A stretch of 45,906 bases of DNA from an uncultured Bacteroidota bacterium (GTDB taxonomy: Bacteria; Bacteroidota; Rhodothermia; Rhodothermales; UBA10348), in NCBI GenBank assembly GCA_937876355.1, contig CALFHN010000164.1:1-45906 (forward strand), written 5' to 3'. Below the pieces are notes generated by a model that was given only the letters and a program-made list of their open reading frames with translations, had not been told where the DNA came from and searched no databases. A program made the position numbers and the translations under genes. The stretch's first letter is position 1. Every line of letters starts with the position of its first letter. Shown one piece after another: positions 33,001-40,780 of this stretch.

Positions 33001-34098
33001 ATGACGAACGAAATAGAAAATTCTGTCGTGCCTTCTTCCAGAAGGGACTTTCTGAAAACAAGTGCTTTGGCGGGAATCGCGGCCTCGTTTGGAGTTGCAC
33101 CCCGAGTTGTTGGGGCATCATCCTTAAGTCCGTCATCGGGCGCTATTGCAGGGCCAATTGCGATTTCTAGCAGAAACGGGCAAAAGTCCGTTTTAAAGGC
33201 TATAGAATTAATCCAATCGGGTGCAGATGCACTTGATGCCGTAGTAGCTGGTGTAAATCTGGTCGAAGAGGATCCAGAGGATACGAGTGTTGGGTATGGA
33301 GGGCTGCCAAATGCGCTCGGCATTGTACAACTCGATTCCGCGGTTATGCATGGACCGACGTGTCGCGCAGGCTCGGTGGGCGCCATTGAAGGGATAAAGT
33401 ATGCATCGAAAGTAGCAAAGATGGTTCTGGAGAGGACAGATCACGTCAACTTGGTTGGTCAAGGGGCTCAAGATTTTGCCGTCATGCACGGATTTCCAGT
33501 AGAGAACCTACTCACTGAAAAAGCCCGTCTGGAATGGGTTAGATGGCGGGAAAACATGTCCACGCAGGACGACTATTTGCCAAAACACTCTCTTGAATCA
33601 ACAGGAATTGGGGCCGTAACCGAAAAAATTCCTCGTCATTGGGGCACCATTCATTGTTCGGCCATTGATCTTGCTGGCAATATTTCGTGCGTGACTACCA
33701 CTGCGGGGATGGCGTTTAAAGTGCCCGGCCGCATTGGGGATTCGCCAATTATTGGAGCAGGACTCTACTGCGACAACACCGTTGGGGCCGCAGGATCGAC
33801 AGGAAGGGGAGAAGCAAATATTGAAAATCTGTGTAGTTTTCTGATTGTCGAGCGGATGCGTATGGGCGATTCCCCCGAGGCGGCATGTTTATATGCCTGT
33901 CAACGGATTGTGGATCATACAAAACTTGCTCGCCTTTTAGACGACAAAGGACGCCCTGCTTTTAATGTGCAATTTTACGCCCTGAACATTAAAGGGGAAG
34001 TAGGCGGCGCCGAAATCAGGGGTGGAAATGGCACTTTTGCTGCCGCCACTCCAGAAGGAGGCCGATTGGTGAAAATGGCCTATTTATACAAAGGATAA
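33001..34098 (+). CDS. N4-(beta-N-acetylglucosaminyl)-L-asparaginase-like Ntn hydrolase, Tat-exported
   Basis: The 365-residue precursor begins with a twin-arginine signal, SRRDFLKTSALAGIAASFG, so export folded by the Tat system is likely. The body belongs to the asparaginase 2/aspartylglucosaminidase family: EEDPEDTSVGYGGLPN, MHGPTCRAGSVGAIEGI, and the autocleavage site HWGTIHCSAIDLAGN with Thr216 as nucleophile of the beta-chain. The family cleaves the GlcNAc-Asn bond or aspartyl amides. It lies 24 bases ahead of an M14-like peptidase gene, and together they suggest extracytoplasmic breakdown of glycopeptides or proteins. The divergent neighbour is thiE. Confidence 0.92.
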   Translation: MTNEIENSVVPSSRRDFLKTSALAGIAASFGVAPRVVGASSLSPSSGAIAGPIAISSRNGQKSVLKAIELIQSGADALDAVVAGVNLVEEDPEDTSVGYGGLPNALGIVQLDSAVMHGPTCRAGSVGAIEGIKYASKVAKMVLERTDHVNLVGQGAQDFAVMHGFPVENLLTEKARLEWVRWRENMSTQDDYLPKHSLESTGIGAVTEKIPRHWGTIHCSAIDLAGNISCVTTTAGMAFKVPGRIGDSPIIGAGLYCDNTVGAAGSTGRGEANIENLCSFLIVERMRMGDSPEAACLYACQRIVDHTKLARLLDDKGRPAFNVQFYALNIKGEVGGAEIRGGNGTFAAATPEGGRLVKMAYLYKG

Positions 34099-34122
34099 AT
34101 CAATTTTTTAGTTTACAAATAC

Positions 34123-36705
34123 ATGTTAGGCAACACATTACGTCTTTTTGCTACTGTTATACTGCTTGCTTTTTTGGCACTCCCGTCGGTTGCTCAAAAG
34201 CTTCCGTTTGTCATGGACATGCCCTTGGAAGGAGTAGATTCATTTGATCCCGCTATTCCAACACCCGAAGAGATTATTGGGCATGTAATTGGGAGCCGAC
34301 ATACCCTTCCGTATCAAGTGGAGGCCTACTACAAAGCCGTTGCAGCGGTAAGTGATCGAATCGTGGTTTTGCAGCATGCAACGACGTATGAAGGCAGGGC
34401 CTTGATTCATGCAGTTGTAACTTCTCCCGAGAATCATAGCCGTCTCGAGTCTATTCGCGCCCAGCATGATCTACTGTCAGAGCACCCAGATCAGGTCAGC
34501 AATGCAGACATCAATGCTATGCCCGTCGTGATATATCAAGGGTATAGTGTACACGGAAACGAGGCTTCCGGGACAGAAGCAGCCATGTTATACATCTATT
34601 ATTTGGCGGCTGCCCAAGGCGAAATGATTGAGAATGCCTTAAATAATGCGGTGTTGATCGTAGACCCCATGTTAAATCCTGATGGTAGAGATCGCTTTGG
34701 TAGCTGGGTCAATACGAGACGAGGACGAACCGGCACCCTTGATTCCCAAGACCTTGAGCACAACGAACCATGGCCAGGAGGGCGGACCAATCATTATTGG
34801 TTTGATCTTAATCGGGATTGGATGGTAGGTCAGCACCCTGAATCGCAAGGTCGATTGGCATTATATCAAAGTTGGAGGCCACAGATTCTTACCGACCACC
34901 ATGAAATGGGGGGTAGTTCAACCTTCTTTTTTCAGCCTGGAATTCCATCAAGGAAACACCCCAACACACCAGATGAAAACGTTCGGTTGACCGAAGCAAT
35001 AGCGGATTTTCATGCAGAGGGGCTCGATGCAATTGGGTCTTTGTATTTCTCCGAGGAGGGCTATGATGATTATTTTTATGGAAAAGGGTCCGCCTATCCT
35101 GATATAAATGGATCCGTAGGGATTTTGTTTGAACAAGCATCCTCACGTGCGCTTCGTGCAGAAATGCCTGACGGTGAGCTTCATTATGCTTTTACCGTCA
35201 GAAATCAATTTGCAACGTCTTTGACGACGTTAGCAGCCGGGGTCGCGTTGCGGAACCGATTGGTGACGTATCAACGCGACTTTTATCAAGAATCCCTCAA
35301 TCTGGCTCAAAAAAGCAAACAATCGGCCTGGATCTTGAATTTGGATCGAGACCGAACAAAAGCCCAACTTTTGGCTCAGCTTTTACAGCGTCACCGCGTG
35401 AAATTTTACGATTTATCGAATGATGTCACCATAGATGGCACAACGGTAATGGCGGGAAACGGATATGTAATTCCGGTAGACCAGCCCCAATATAGACTCA
35501 TCAAATCGTTTACTGAGCGGACTCTGGAATTCCAAGACTCACTTTTTTATGACGTGTCTACATGGACTCTTCCGCTTGCTTTTGATGTCGACCTTTTTGA
35601 GTATTCGGGCAAGCTCCCTGGAATTCAAGGGAATTCAGTTGATCAAGTTGATTTGGACGGCGGAGTGCTGGAAGGAGGCCGTGCACGGCATGCTTATCTC
35701 CTGAGGTGGGACCGAATTTTTGCCCCTCGCGCTCTGAATCGATTTTTAGAGGCTGGATTAGATGCTCGCATTACCCACGAACCATTTTCTGTCATGCAAG
35801 ATGGGAAAAAAATATGGTTTGATAGAGGGACGGTTATCATTCCGGTTAATTCCCGGGACACTCCTAATTCCGAATCCAAATCAGAACTTGTTCATCAATT
35901 AGTAGCCCAGGCTGTTGCTGAAGACTTTGTACATATAGTGGCAACGCACTCCGGACTAACTCCAGATGGCCCGGATCTAGGAGGCGGCAGTACCGGCATC
36001 TTGCATCTTCCCAAAATTGCCATTGCCGCCGGATCAGGAACGAATTCTGGTGAAGCAGGAGCGGCGTGGCATGCGATTTCTGAACGTTTTGAACTGAATG
36101 TTTCGCTAGTCGAGGCTTCAAGGCTGGCTTCGGGAGACTTATCCAGGTACAATACCATAGTCCTTCCCGGTGGCAACTATGCTGAAGGGGTAACCAATGC
36201 CCTAAAAGCTTGGACGAGAAGTGGAGGAACGCTGGTTGTATTAGCTGGCGCAGTTTCATGGGCTAATTCCAACGGCCTAATTTCCATAGAATCAAAATCG
36301 GTAGATACTGACTCTCTGGCAAAGGAATTGCCGTATAATTTATTAGACGAGGCTCGAGACGCACAGCGCATCGCTGGGTCCATTTTTGAAATGAATCTTG
36401 ATACGACCCATCCGGTGGGATATGGGCTCAGTTCGAAACTTCCCGTCTTTTACACCAGCTCAACCCTGTATGAATACGAAGGCGAAACTGGGGGTATGGT
36501 TGGTACGCTTAGTGAATCGCCGTTGATGAGCGGATACATTTCTAAACAGAAGTTGGCTCAACTTCCCGGATCTGTTGGAGTTATTGCGGTGCGATCTGGA
36601 CGGGGTCATGTGATTGCTTTCACTAATAATGTAAATCACCGCGCATACTGGCTAGGCACACAACGGCTCTTTTTTAACGCCATCTTTTTCGGAGCAAGTT
36701 TCTAA
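34123..36705 (+). CDS. Secreted M14-family metallopeptidase with C-terminal amidotransferase-like domain
   Basis: The 860-residue protein has a signal peptide (LRLFATVILLAFLALPSVAQ). The zinc carboxypeptidase-like domain shows YSVHGNEASGTEAAM (His144, Glu147), DPMLNPDGRDRFGSWVN, WFDLNRDW, and the later ligand region TDHHEMGG near residues 257-263. This is the bacterial M14-like type rather than a classic carboxypeptidase A. From about residue 620 a class I amidotransferase-like fold appears (IVLPGGNYAEGV, GGTLVVLAGAVSWA) with no Cys at the nucleophile elbow, so it is probably a binding domain. It acts outside the cytoplasm. A small inverted repeat (AGACGGA/TCCGTCT) and a terminator follow. 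Confidence 0.9.
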   Translation: MLGNTLRLFATVILLAFLALPSVAQKLPFVMDMPLEGVDSFDPAIPTPEEIIGHVIGSRHTLPYQVEAYYKAVAAVSDRIVVLQHATTYEGRALIHAVVTSPENHSRLESIRAQHDLLSEHPDQVSNADINAMPVVIYQGYSVHGNEASGTEAAMLYIYYLAAAQGEMIENALNNAVLIVDPMLNPDGRDRFGSWVNTRRGRTGTLDSQDLEHNEPWPGGRTNHYWFDLNRDWMVGQHPESQGRLALYQSWRPQILTDHHEMGGSSTFFFQPGIPSRKHPNTPDENVRLTEAIADFHAEGLDAIGSLYFSEEGYDDYFYGKGSAYPDINGSVGILFEQASSRALRAEMPDGELHYAFTVRNQFATSLTTLAAGVALRNRLVTYQRDFYQESLNLAQKSKQSAWILNLDRDRTKAQLLAQLLQRHRVKFYDLSNDVTIDGTTVMAGNGYVIPVDQPQYRLIKSFTERTLEFQDSLFYDVSTWTLPLAFDVDLFEYSGKLPGIQGNSVDQVDLDGGVLEGGRARHAYLLRWDRIFAPRALNRFLEAGLDARITHEPFSVMQDGKKIWFDRGTVIIPVNSRDTPNSESKSELVHQLVAQAVAEDFVHIVATHSGLTPDGPDLGGGSTGILHLPKIAIAAGSGTNSGEAGAAWHAISERFELNVSLVEASRLASGDLSRYNTIVLPGGNYAEGVTNALKAWTRSGGTLVVLAGAVSWANSNGLISIESKSVDTDSLAKELPYNLLDEARDAQRIAGSIFEMNLDTTHPVGYGLSSKLPVFYTSSTLYEYEGETGGMVGTLSESPLMSGYISKQKLAQLPGSVGVIAVRSGRGHVIAFTNNVNHRAYWLGTQRLFFNAIFFGASF

Positions 36706-36768
36706 AGACGGAATTTCCGTCTGAATTGTAACCTATTCCGTATATTCCCAATCTAAAATTGGCGAGAA

Positions 36769-36800
36769 GGTCCGTTTTCTGCTCTGAAAACGGCCTTTTT
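36769..36800 (+). terminator. Rho-independent terminator after the M14-like peptidase gene
   Basis: GGTCCGTTTTC at 36769-36779 pairs with GAAAACGGCC at 36786-36795 (ten pairs with one bulged T). The loop is short and a T5 run follows at 36796-36800. It ends the 33001-36705 transcript just ahead of alaS. Confidence 0.85.
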
Positions 36801-36841
36801 GCTTGTCTAATACCTTTTAAAAGCTCTCAGCACTGTACTTA

Positions 36842-39688
36842 GTGAAAACAGCCAACCAGATCAGAACTGAGTTTCTCGAATTCTTCCAAGAAAAAGGTCA
36901 CTCTATTGTACCCAGCGATTCCATTGTCCCTGGCAATGACCCGACGTTGATGTTCACTAATGCGGGGATGAATCAGTTCAAAGATGTATTCCTTGGAGAG
37001 GGCGCCCGCTCATATGTACGAGCTGCAGACACTCAAAAATGCCTTCGCGTTTCTGGGAAGCACAACGACCTCGAGGAAGTTGGGTACGACACGTATCATC
37101 ACACTTTTTTTGAGATGCTCGGAAACTGGAGCTTTGGGGACTATTTCAAAAAAGAAGCCATCGCATGGGCATGGGAATTATTGGTCGATCGATGGGGACT
37201 GGACCCAGGCCGTCTCTACGCCACCGTTCATGAGGGCGATGAAAAACTTGGATTAAAGGCCGACGAGGAGGCCGCCTCGTTTTGGAAAAGCGAAACCACC
37301 ATCAACCACGATCACATTCTGCATTGTTGGTCAAAAGATAATTTTTGGATGATGGGAGATACGGGGCCATGTGGACCGTGCTCTGAAATCCACGTCGACC
37401 TTCGTTCGGACGAAGAACGGGCGAAAGTGCCCGGGATTAGCTTGGTAAATCAGGACGACCCGCGCGTGATGGAAATCTGGAATCTGGTTTTTATTCAATA
37501 CAATGCTCAGGTTGACGGCTCGTTGCAAGCACTGAAGTCCCAACATGTAGACACAGGGATGGGGTTTGAGCGTGTTGTGGCCGTTCTGCAGGACAAATCG
37601 AGTAACTACGATACGGACTTGTTTTTGCCGCTATTGGATTCGGTTGCAAAAGATGCGGTGTTTGCATCCCTGGGTTCCTATCAGGATGCGTTGAAATTGG
37701 AAGGTGGTGAGGGCGAAAAGGTTCAGATTGCCCTCAGGGTTATCGCAGACCACCTTAGAACGATCTGTTTTGCCGTTGCCGATGGTGTGATGCCCGGAAA
37801 CGCAGGCCGTGGGTATGTAATTCGGCGAATATTGCGACGTGCCGTTCGGTATGGTTACCAAACCCTCGGATTTCGATCACCGATCTTATTTTCTAAAGTC
37901 GGTGAAATTGTAGCCTTAATGGGTGAACAGTTTCCCGAATTAGTGAAAGCTCAGGCCTACATCGAGCGCGTAATCAGGGCAGAAGAAGAGAGCTTCCTTG
38001 AAACGTTGGGTACAGGAATCGAATATTTTTCTGCCGTTGCGCCCGTTTTGGAGCAGCTTCAATCGGGTGCCGCAGAAAGTGCAGTCAAATCTGGCATTCA
38101 AAAAGACCGGCACGTCATGGATCTGTTGAAAAAGGCCTACGCTTCAACCGTATCAAAAGAAGAGTCCGTTGATGATCTGATTCTGGTCGGAAAAACAGGG
38201 CTATTGCCAGGCGAGTTTGCCTTTCTTCTCCACGACACGTTTGGGTTTCCGATTGACTTAACCCAGTTGATGGCTCGTGAGAGAGGGTTTTCTGTGGATA
38301 TGGCTCGGTATTCCGAACTCATGGAGCAGCAGAAAAAGAAAGCGCGAGCAGCAACGTCTTTTAAAACGACCCATGGCGAAGGCGAAGACTGGATCAACGT
38401 TTCCAAAGGAGAAGACTCCGTATTTACGGGTTATGATTCCGTTTCGGATGGCAGTGTCAAAATTCGGCAGATGCGCGAGGTTCAGGTCACCGAGAACACG
38501 TCCCAATTTGAAATCATTCTGGATAGAACGCCATTTTACGGGGAAAGTGGTGGCCAAGTCGGGGACGAAGGGATTCTGGTGATTGGCGGACAGGAAATCA
38601 AAGTTTTAGATACGCAGAAACGAGCAGGAAAAATTGTTCACACGGTAAACCGGCTTCCAGTTGATGCCGATTCCGATGTTAGTGCTTCGGTAGACTCGTT
38701 GAGACGGGACCGAATCGTCAAGCATCACACCGTAACTCATTTAATGCATTCTGCCCTTCGTGAAAGACTGGGCAGCCATGTGGGGCAAAAAGGTTCGCTG
38801 GTCACGCCAACCCATTTGCGCTTTGACTTTTCCCATTTCGAAAAAGTTGGACCCGAAGACCTGATTGCCGTAGAAAACCGGGTCAACGAAATGATCCAAA
38901 AAAACATCCAAAAGCAGGAAGATCGGGATATTCCGATTAAGCAAGCTCTGGATCGTGGTGCTACGGCGCTTTTTGGTGAGAAGTATGGCGAACGCGTTCG
39001 GGTTATCACGTTCGACCCTGCCTACTCAATAGAACTTTGCGGCGGTGTACACGTGGCTTCGACTGGGGAGATTGGTCTGTTTCGTTTTACCTCTGAAGGT
39101 TCTGTGGCATCGGGTGTTCGGAGGGTTGAAGCCGTCGCTGGAATGGATGCTTTAGGTTTTATCCATGCTGAATTGGCTGAACTAGGCCGGGTGAGGGATC
39201 AATTCCGGACCCTTCAGCGACCTAGCGACGAAGAGATCGCCGATTTGATTGAGCGTTCAAAATCACTAGAAAAAGAGGCCGATGCGCTTCGTTTAGTGGC
39301 CTTGGAGCAAAAAGCACAAGCTTTTGTCACCTCCGCGATCACAATTGGGCCTTTAAAATTGGTCGTGGGGCGCTTAGATGGAGCTGATTCAGGCGTGCTT
39401 CAGGAAATCTGTTCCAACATGAGCGCCACTTTGGGCGCAGGTCACGTTTGTGTATTTGGATCTGCAGATGAAGCACAAGAAAAGGTCTACTTGGCTTGCA
39501 GTGTTTCTGAGGATTTGGTTAAGGGGCACGGTTTACAAGCCGGTAAATTGATTGGCCTAATCGCAAAAGAAGTCGGTGGTGGAGGCGGTGGGCGTCCGAC
39601 GCTTGCAACCGCAGGTGGGAAATTGCCGGGTAAACTCAATGAAGCACTTGCCGGTGTTTCCTCCATTATTAAAGCCCTACTAACGTGA
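36842..39688 (+). CDS. alaS: Alanyl-tRNA synthetase
   Basis: The 948-residue class II synthetase has DPTLMFTNAGMNQFKDVFLG and TQKCLRVSGKHNDLEEVG in the catalytic core. The editing domain carries HTVTH (His629, His633) and the second zinc/editing site CGGVHV (Cys733, His737). The C-terminal C-Ala domain ends with GGGGGGRPTLATAGG and the usual helix. Size is at the long end of bacterial AlaS (about 875-950). It charges tRNA-Ala and hydrolyses Ser/Gly-tRNA-Ala. The start is GTG. Its TGA overlaps the next gene's GTG (GTGA), so translation of the GGGP synthase is coupled. Confidence 0.97.
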   Translation: MKTANQIRTEFLEFFQEKGHSIVPSDSIVPGNDPTLMFTNAGMNQFKDVFLGEGARSYVRAADTQKCLRVSGKHNDLEEVGYDTYHHTFFEMLGNWSFGDYFKKEAIAWAWELLVDRWGLDPGRLYATVHEGDEKLGLKADEEAASFWKSETTINHDHILHCWSKDNFWMMGDTGPCGPCSEIHVDLRSDEERAKVPGISLVNQDDPRVMEIWNLVFIQYNAQVDGSLQALKSQHVDTGMGFERVVAVLQDKSSNYDTDLFLPLLDSVAKDAVFASLGSYQDALKLEGGEGEKVQIALRVIADHLRTICFAVADGVMPGNAGRGYVIRRILRRAVRYGYQTLGFRSPILFSKVGEIVALMGEQFPELVKAQAYIERVIRAEEESFLETLGTGIEYFSAVAPVLEQLQSGAAESAVKSGIQKDRHVMDLLKKAYASTVSKEESVDDLILVGKTGLLPGEFAFLLHDTFGFPIDLTQLMARERGFSVDMARYSELMEQQKKKARAATSFKTTHGEGEDWINVSKGEDSVFTGYDSVSDGSVKIRQMREVQVTENTSQFEIILDRTPFYGESGGQVGDEGILVIGGQEIKVLDTQKRAGKIVHTVNRLPVDADSDVSASVDSLRRDRIVKHHTVTHLMHSALRERLGSHVGQKGSLVTPTHLRFDFSHFEKVGPEDLIAVENRVNEMIQKNIQKQEDRDIPIKQALDRGATALFGEKYGERVRVITFDPAYSIELCGGVHVASTGEIGLFRFTSEGSVASGVRRVEAVAGMDALGFIHAELAELGRVRDQFRTLQRPSDEEIADLIERSKSLEKEADALRLVALEQKAQAFVTSAITIGPLKLVVGRLDGADSGVLQEICSNMSATLGAGHVCVFGSADEAQEKVYLACSVSEDLVKGHGLQAGKLIGLIAKEVGGGGGGRPTLATAGGKLPGKLNEALAGVSSIIKALLT

Positions 39689-40434
39689 AAAGGGTCATTT
39701 ATAAACGTTTGATTAAAGTGGCCTCTAAACGGGGGGCGGCATTTGTGGTGCTTTTAGATCCGGACAAAGAGTCCGTCGTTGGCCTTCCAGAAAAGGTCAA
39801 GGCGTGCGAAAAAGCCGGAGTAGGTGCATTTTTTGTTGGTGGATCGCTGGTTCAGTCATCTGATATTGATGATTTTACCGCGTTGCTCAAAGCCTCAACT
39901 GTGCTGCCGGTTGTCGGTTTTCCTGGATCATTGAACCAGATTTCGCGTCATTTGGACGCCGTGTTGTACTTGTCTGTGGTTTCCGGTCGCAATGCGGATA
40001 TGTTATTTGGTCGACACGTCTACGTAGCGCCAGTTATCAAAAAATTGGGAATTGAGCCCATTCCTACTGCGTACATGCTCGTCGAATCGGGGCTCCTAAC
40101 AACGGCGCAGTATCTCAACAATTCGTTGCCACTGCCTCGATCTAAGCCTGAGATAGCTGCAGCAACAGCTTTGGCAGCTGAAATGATGGGCATGAAGCTA
40201 TTGTATTTGGAAGGCGGATCAGGTGCAAACGAGCCCGTGCCAACGTCTATGATTAAAGCGGTAGCGCAGACGTGCACATCTCCGATAGTGATTGGAGGGG
40301 GGCTCACTACTCCAGTTCAGGTTCGAGAACGCGTTGAAGCTGGCGCCTCTATCGTGGTGGTAGGCAACGCAATAGAGGCAAACGGTGACATTTCGTTTTT
40401 GAGCGAGATGGCAGCAGCAGTCCATACTCGATAG
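39685..40434 (+). CDS. Geranylgeranylglyceryl-phosphate synthase family protein
   Basis: The 249-residue TIM-barrel protein shows VVLLDPDKE at the start, FVGGSLVQS, VVGFPGSLNQIS, YLEGGSGANEPVP, and IGGGLTTPVQV with VVVGNAIE in the phosphate-binding loops. These are the hallmarks of the PcrB/GGGPS family, group II, which occurs in Bacteroidota. It ether-links a polyprenyl chain to glycerol-1-phosphate, an archaeal-type first step whose product in bacteria is unclear. The start overlaps alaS by 4 bases. A possible link to membrane ether lipids is inference only. Confidence 0.9.
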   Translation: MKRVIYKRLIKVASKRGAAFVVLLDPDKESVVGLPEKVKACEKAGVGAFFVGGSLVQSSDIDDFTALLKASTVLPVVGFPGSLNQISRHLDAVLYLSVVSGRNADMLFGRHVYVAPVIKKLGIEPIPTAYMLVESGLLTTAQYLNNSLPLPRSKPEIAAATALAAEMMGMKLLYLEGGSGANEPVPTSMIKAVAQTCTSPIVIGGGLTTPVQVRERVEAGASIVVVGNAIEANGDISFLSEMAAAVHTR

Positions 40435-40533
40435 TTTCAGTGCCCAGGAATTTTGACGTTATTCCGCGTAATTTGATAGGAGGGACGTTGCCGCCTTTAA
40501 CAATCAAACCTAGTTTTACTTGTTGTCCGCTTA

Positions 40534-40561
40534 TTCTGAAGTTCTTTCTGCTTCTTCAGAA
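40534..40561 (+). other. Inverted repeat (hairpin) upstream of tRNA-Ser
   Basis: TTCTGAAG at 40534-40541 is perfectly complementary to CTTCAGAA at 40554-40561 with a 12-base loop. No T tract follows, so it is not a clear terminator. It lies in the 185-base gap between the GGGP synthase gene and tRNA-Ser. Confidence 0.55.
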
Positions 40562-40581
40562 GCCCATGGTCCTAGATGGTG

Positions 40582-40600
40582 TCGTTTCTTACTGAAACGA
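40582..40600 (+). other. Inverted repeat (hairpin) 19 bases upstream of tRNA-Ser
   Basis: TCGTTTC at 40582-40588 pairs with GAAACGA at 40594-40600 around a 5-base loop. It may be part of the tRNA precursor leader or a processing signal. No T tract follows. Confidence 0.5.
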
Positions 40601-40619
40601 TGGCGTTTAAGAACAGATC

Positions 40620-40706
40620 GGAGGGGTGCCAGAGCGGTCGAATGGGGCGGTCTCGAAAACCGTTGTGCCCGCAAGGGTACCGAGGGTTCGAATCCCTCCC
40701 CCTCCG
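40620..40706 (+). tRNA. tRNA-Ser (anticodon CGA)
   Basis: The 87-base class II tRNA folds fully. Acceptor GGAGGGG at 40620-40626 pairs with CCCCTCC at 40699-40705, followed by discriminator G at 40706. The anticodon loop CTCGAAA at 40652-40658 gives CGA, which reads UCG. A long variable arm follows (about 40664-40681, with GTGCCC and GGGTAC pairing). The T-arm is GAGGG/CCCTC around TTCGAAT. The 3' CCA is not encoded in full (CA then T follows). A terminator lies 10 bases downstream. Confidence 0.97.
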
Positions 40707-40715
40707 CATGACTAG

Positions 40716-40753
40716 CCCGTAATTTGTTGTAGCACAACAGGTTACGGGTTTTG
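40716..40753 (+). terminator. Rho-independent terminator after tRNA-Ser
   Basis: CCCGTAA at 40716-40722 pairs with TTACGGG at 40742-40748. The inner arm TTTGTTGT/ACAACAGG (two G-T pairs) continues the stem to 15 pairs around the 3-base loop AGC at 40731-40733. A T4 run follows directly. Confidence 0.92.
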
Positions 40754-40780
40754 TCATTTTACTGCCCATCATGTGGGGTC

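Noticed and set aside
36709-36725. AGACGGA/TCCGTCT hairpin as a terminator of the M14-like gene
   Set aside because: No T tract follows; the true terminator is the stem at 36769-36800.
40531-40737. Minus-strand open frame across tRNA-Ser
   Set aside because: It is a shadow of the tRNA gene; such frames with RDSNPRYP-like peptides commonly arise from tRNA sequence.
40751-40780. Cys-rich peptide start (FYCPSCG) as a zinc ribbon at the head of the barrel protein
   Set aside because: These codons begin in the T tract of the tRNA terminator and precede a better ATG, so the zinc-finger look is a coincidence.
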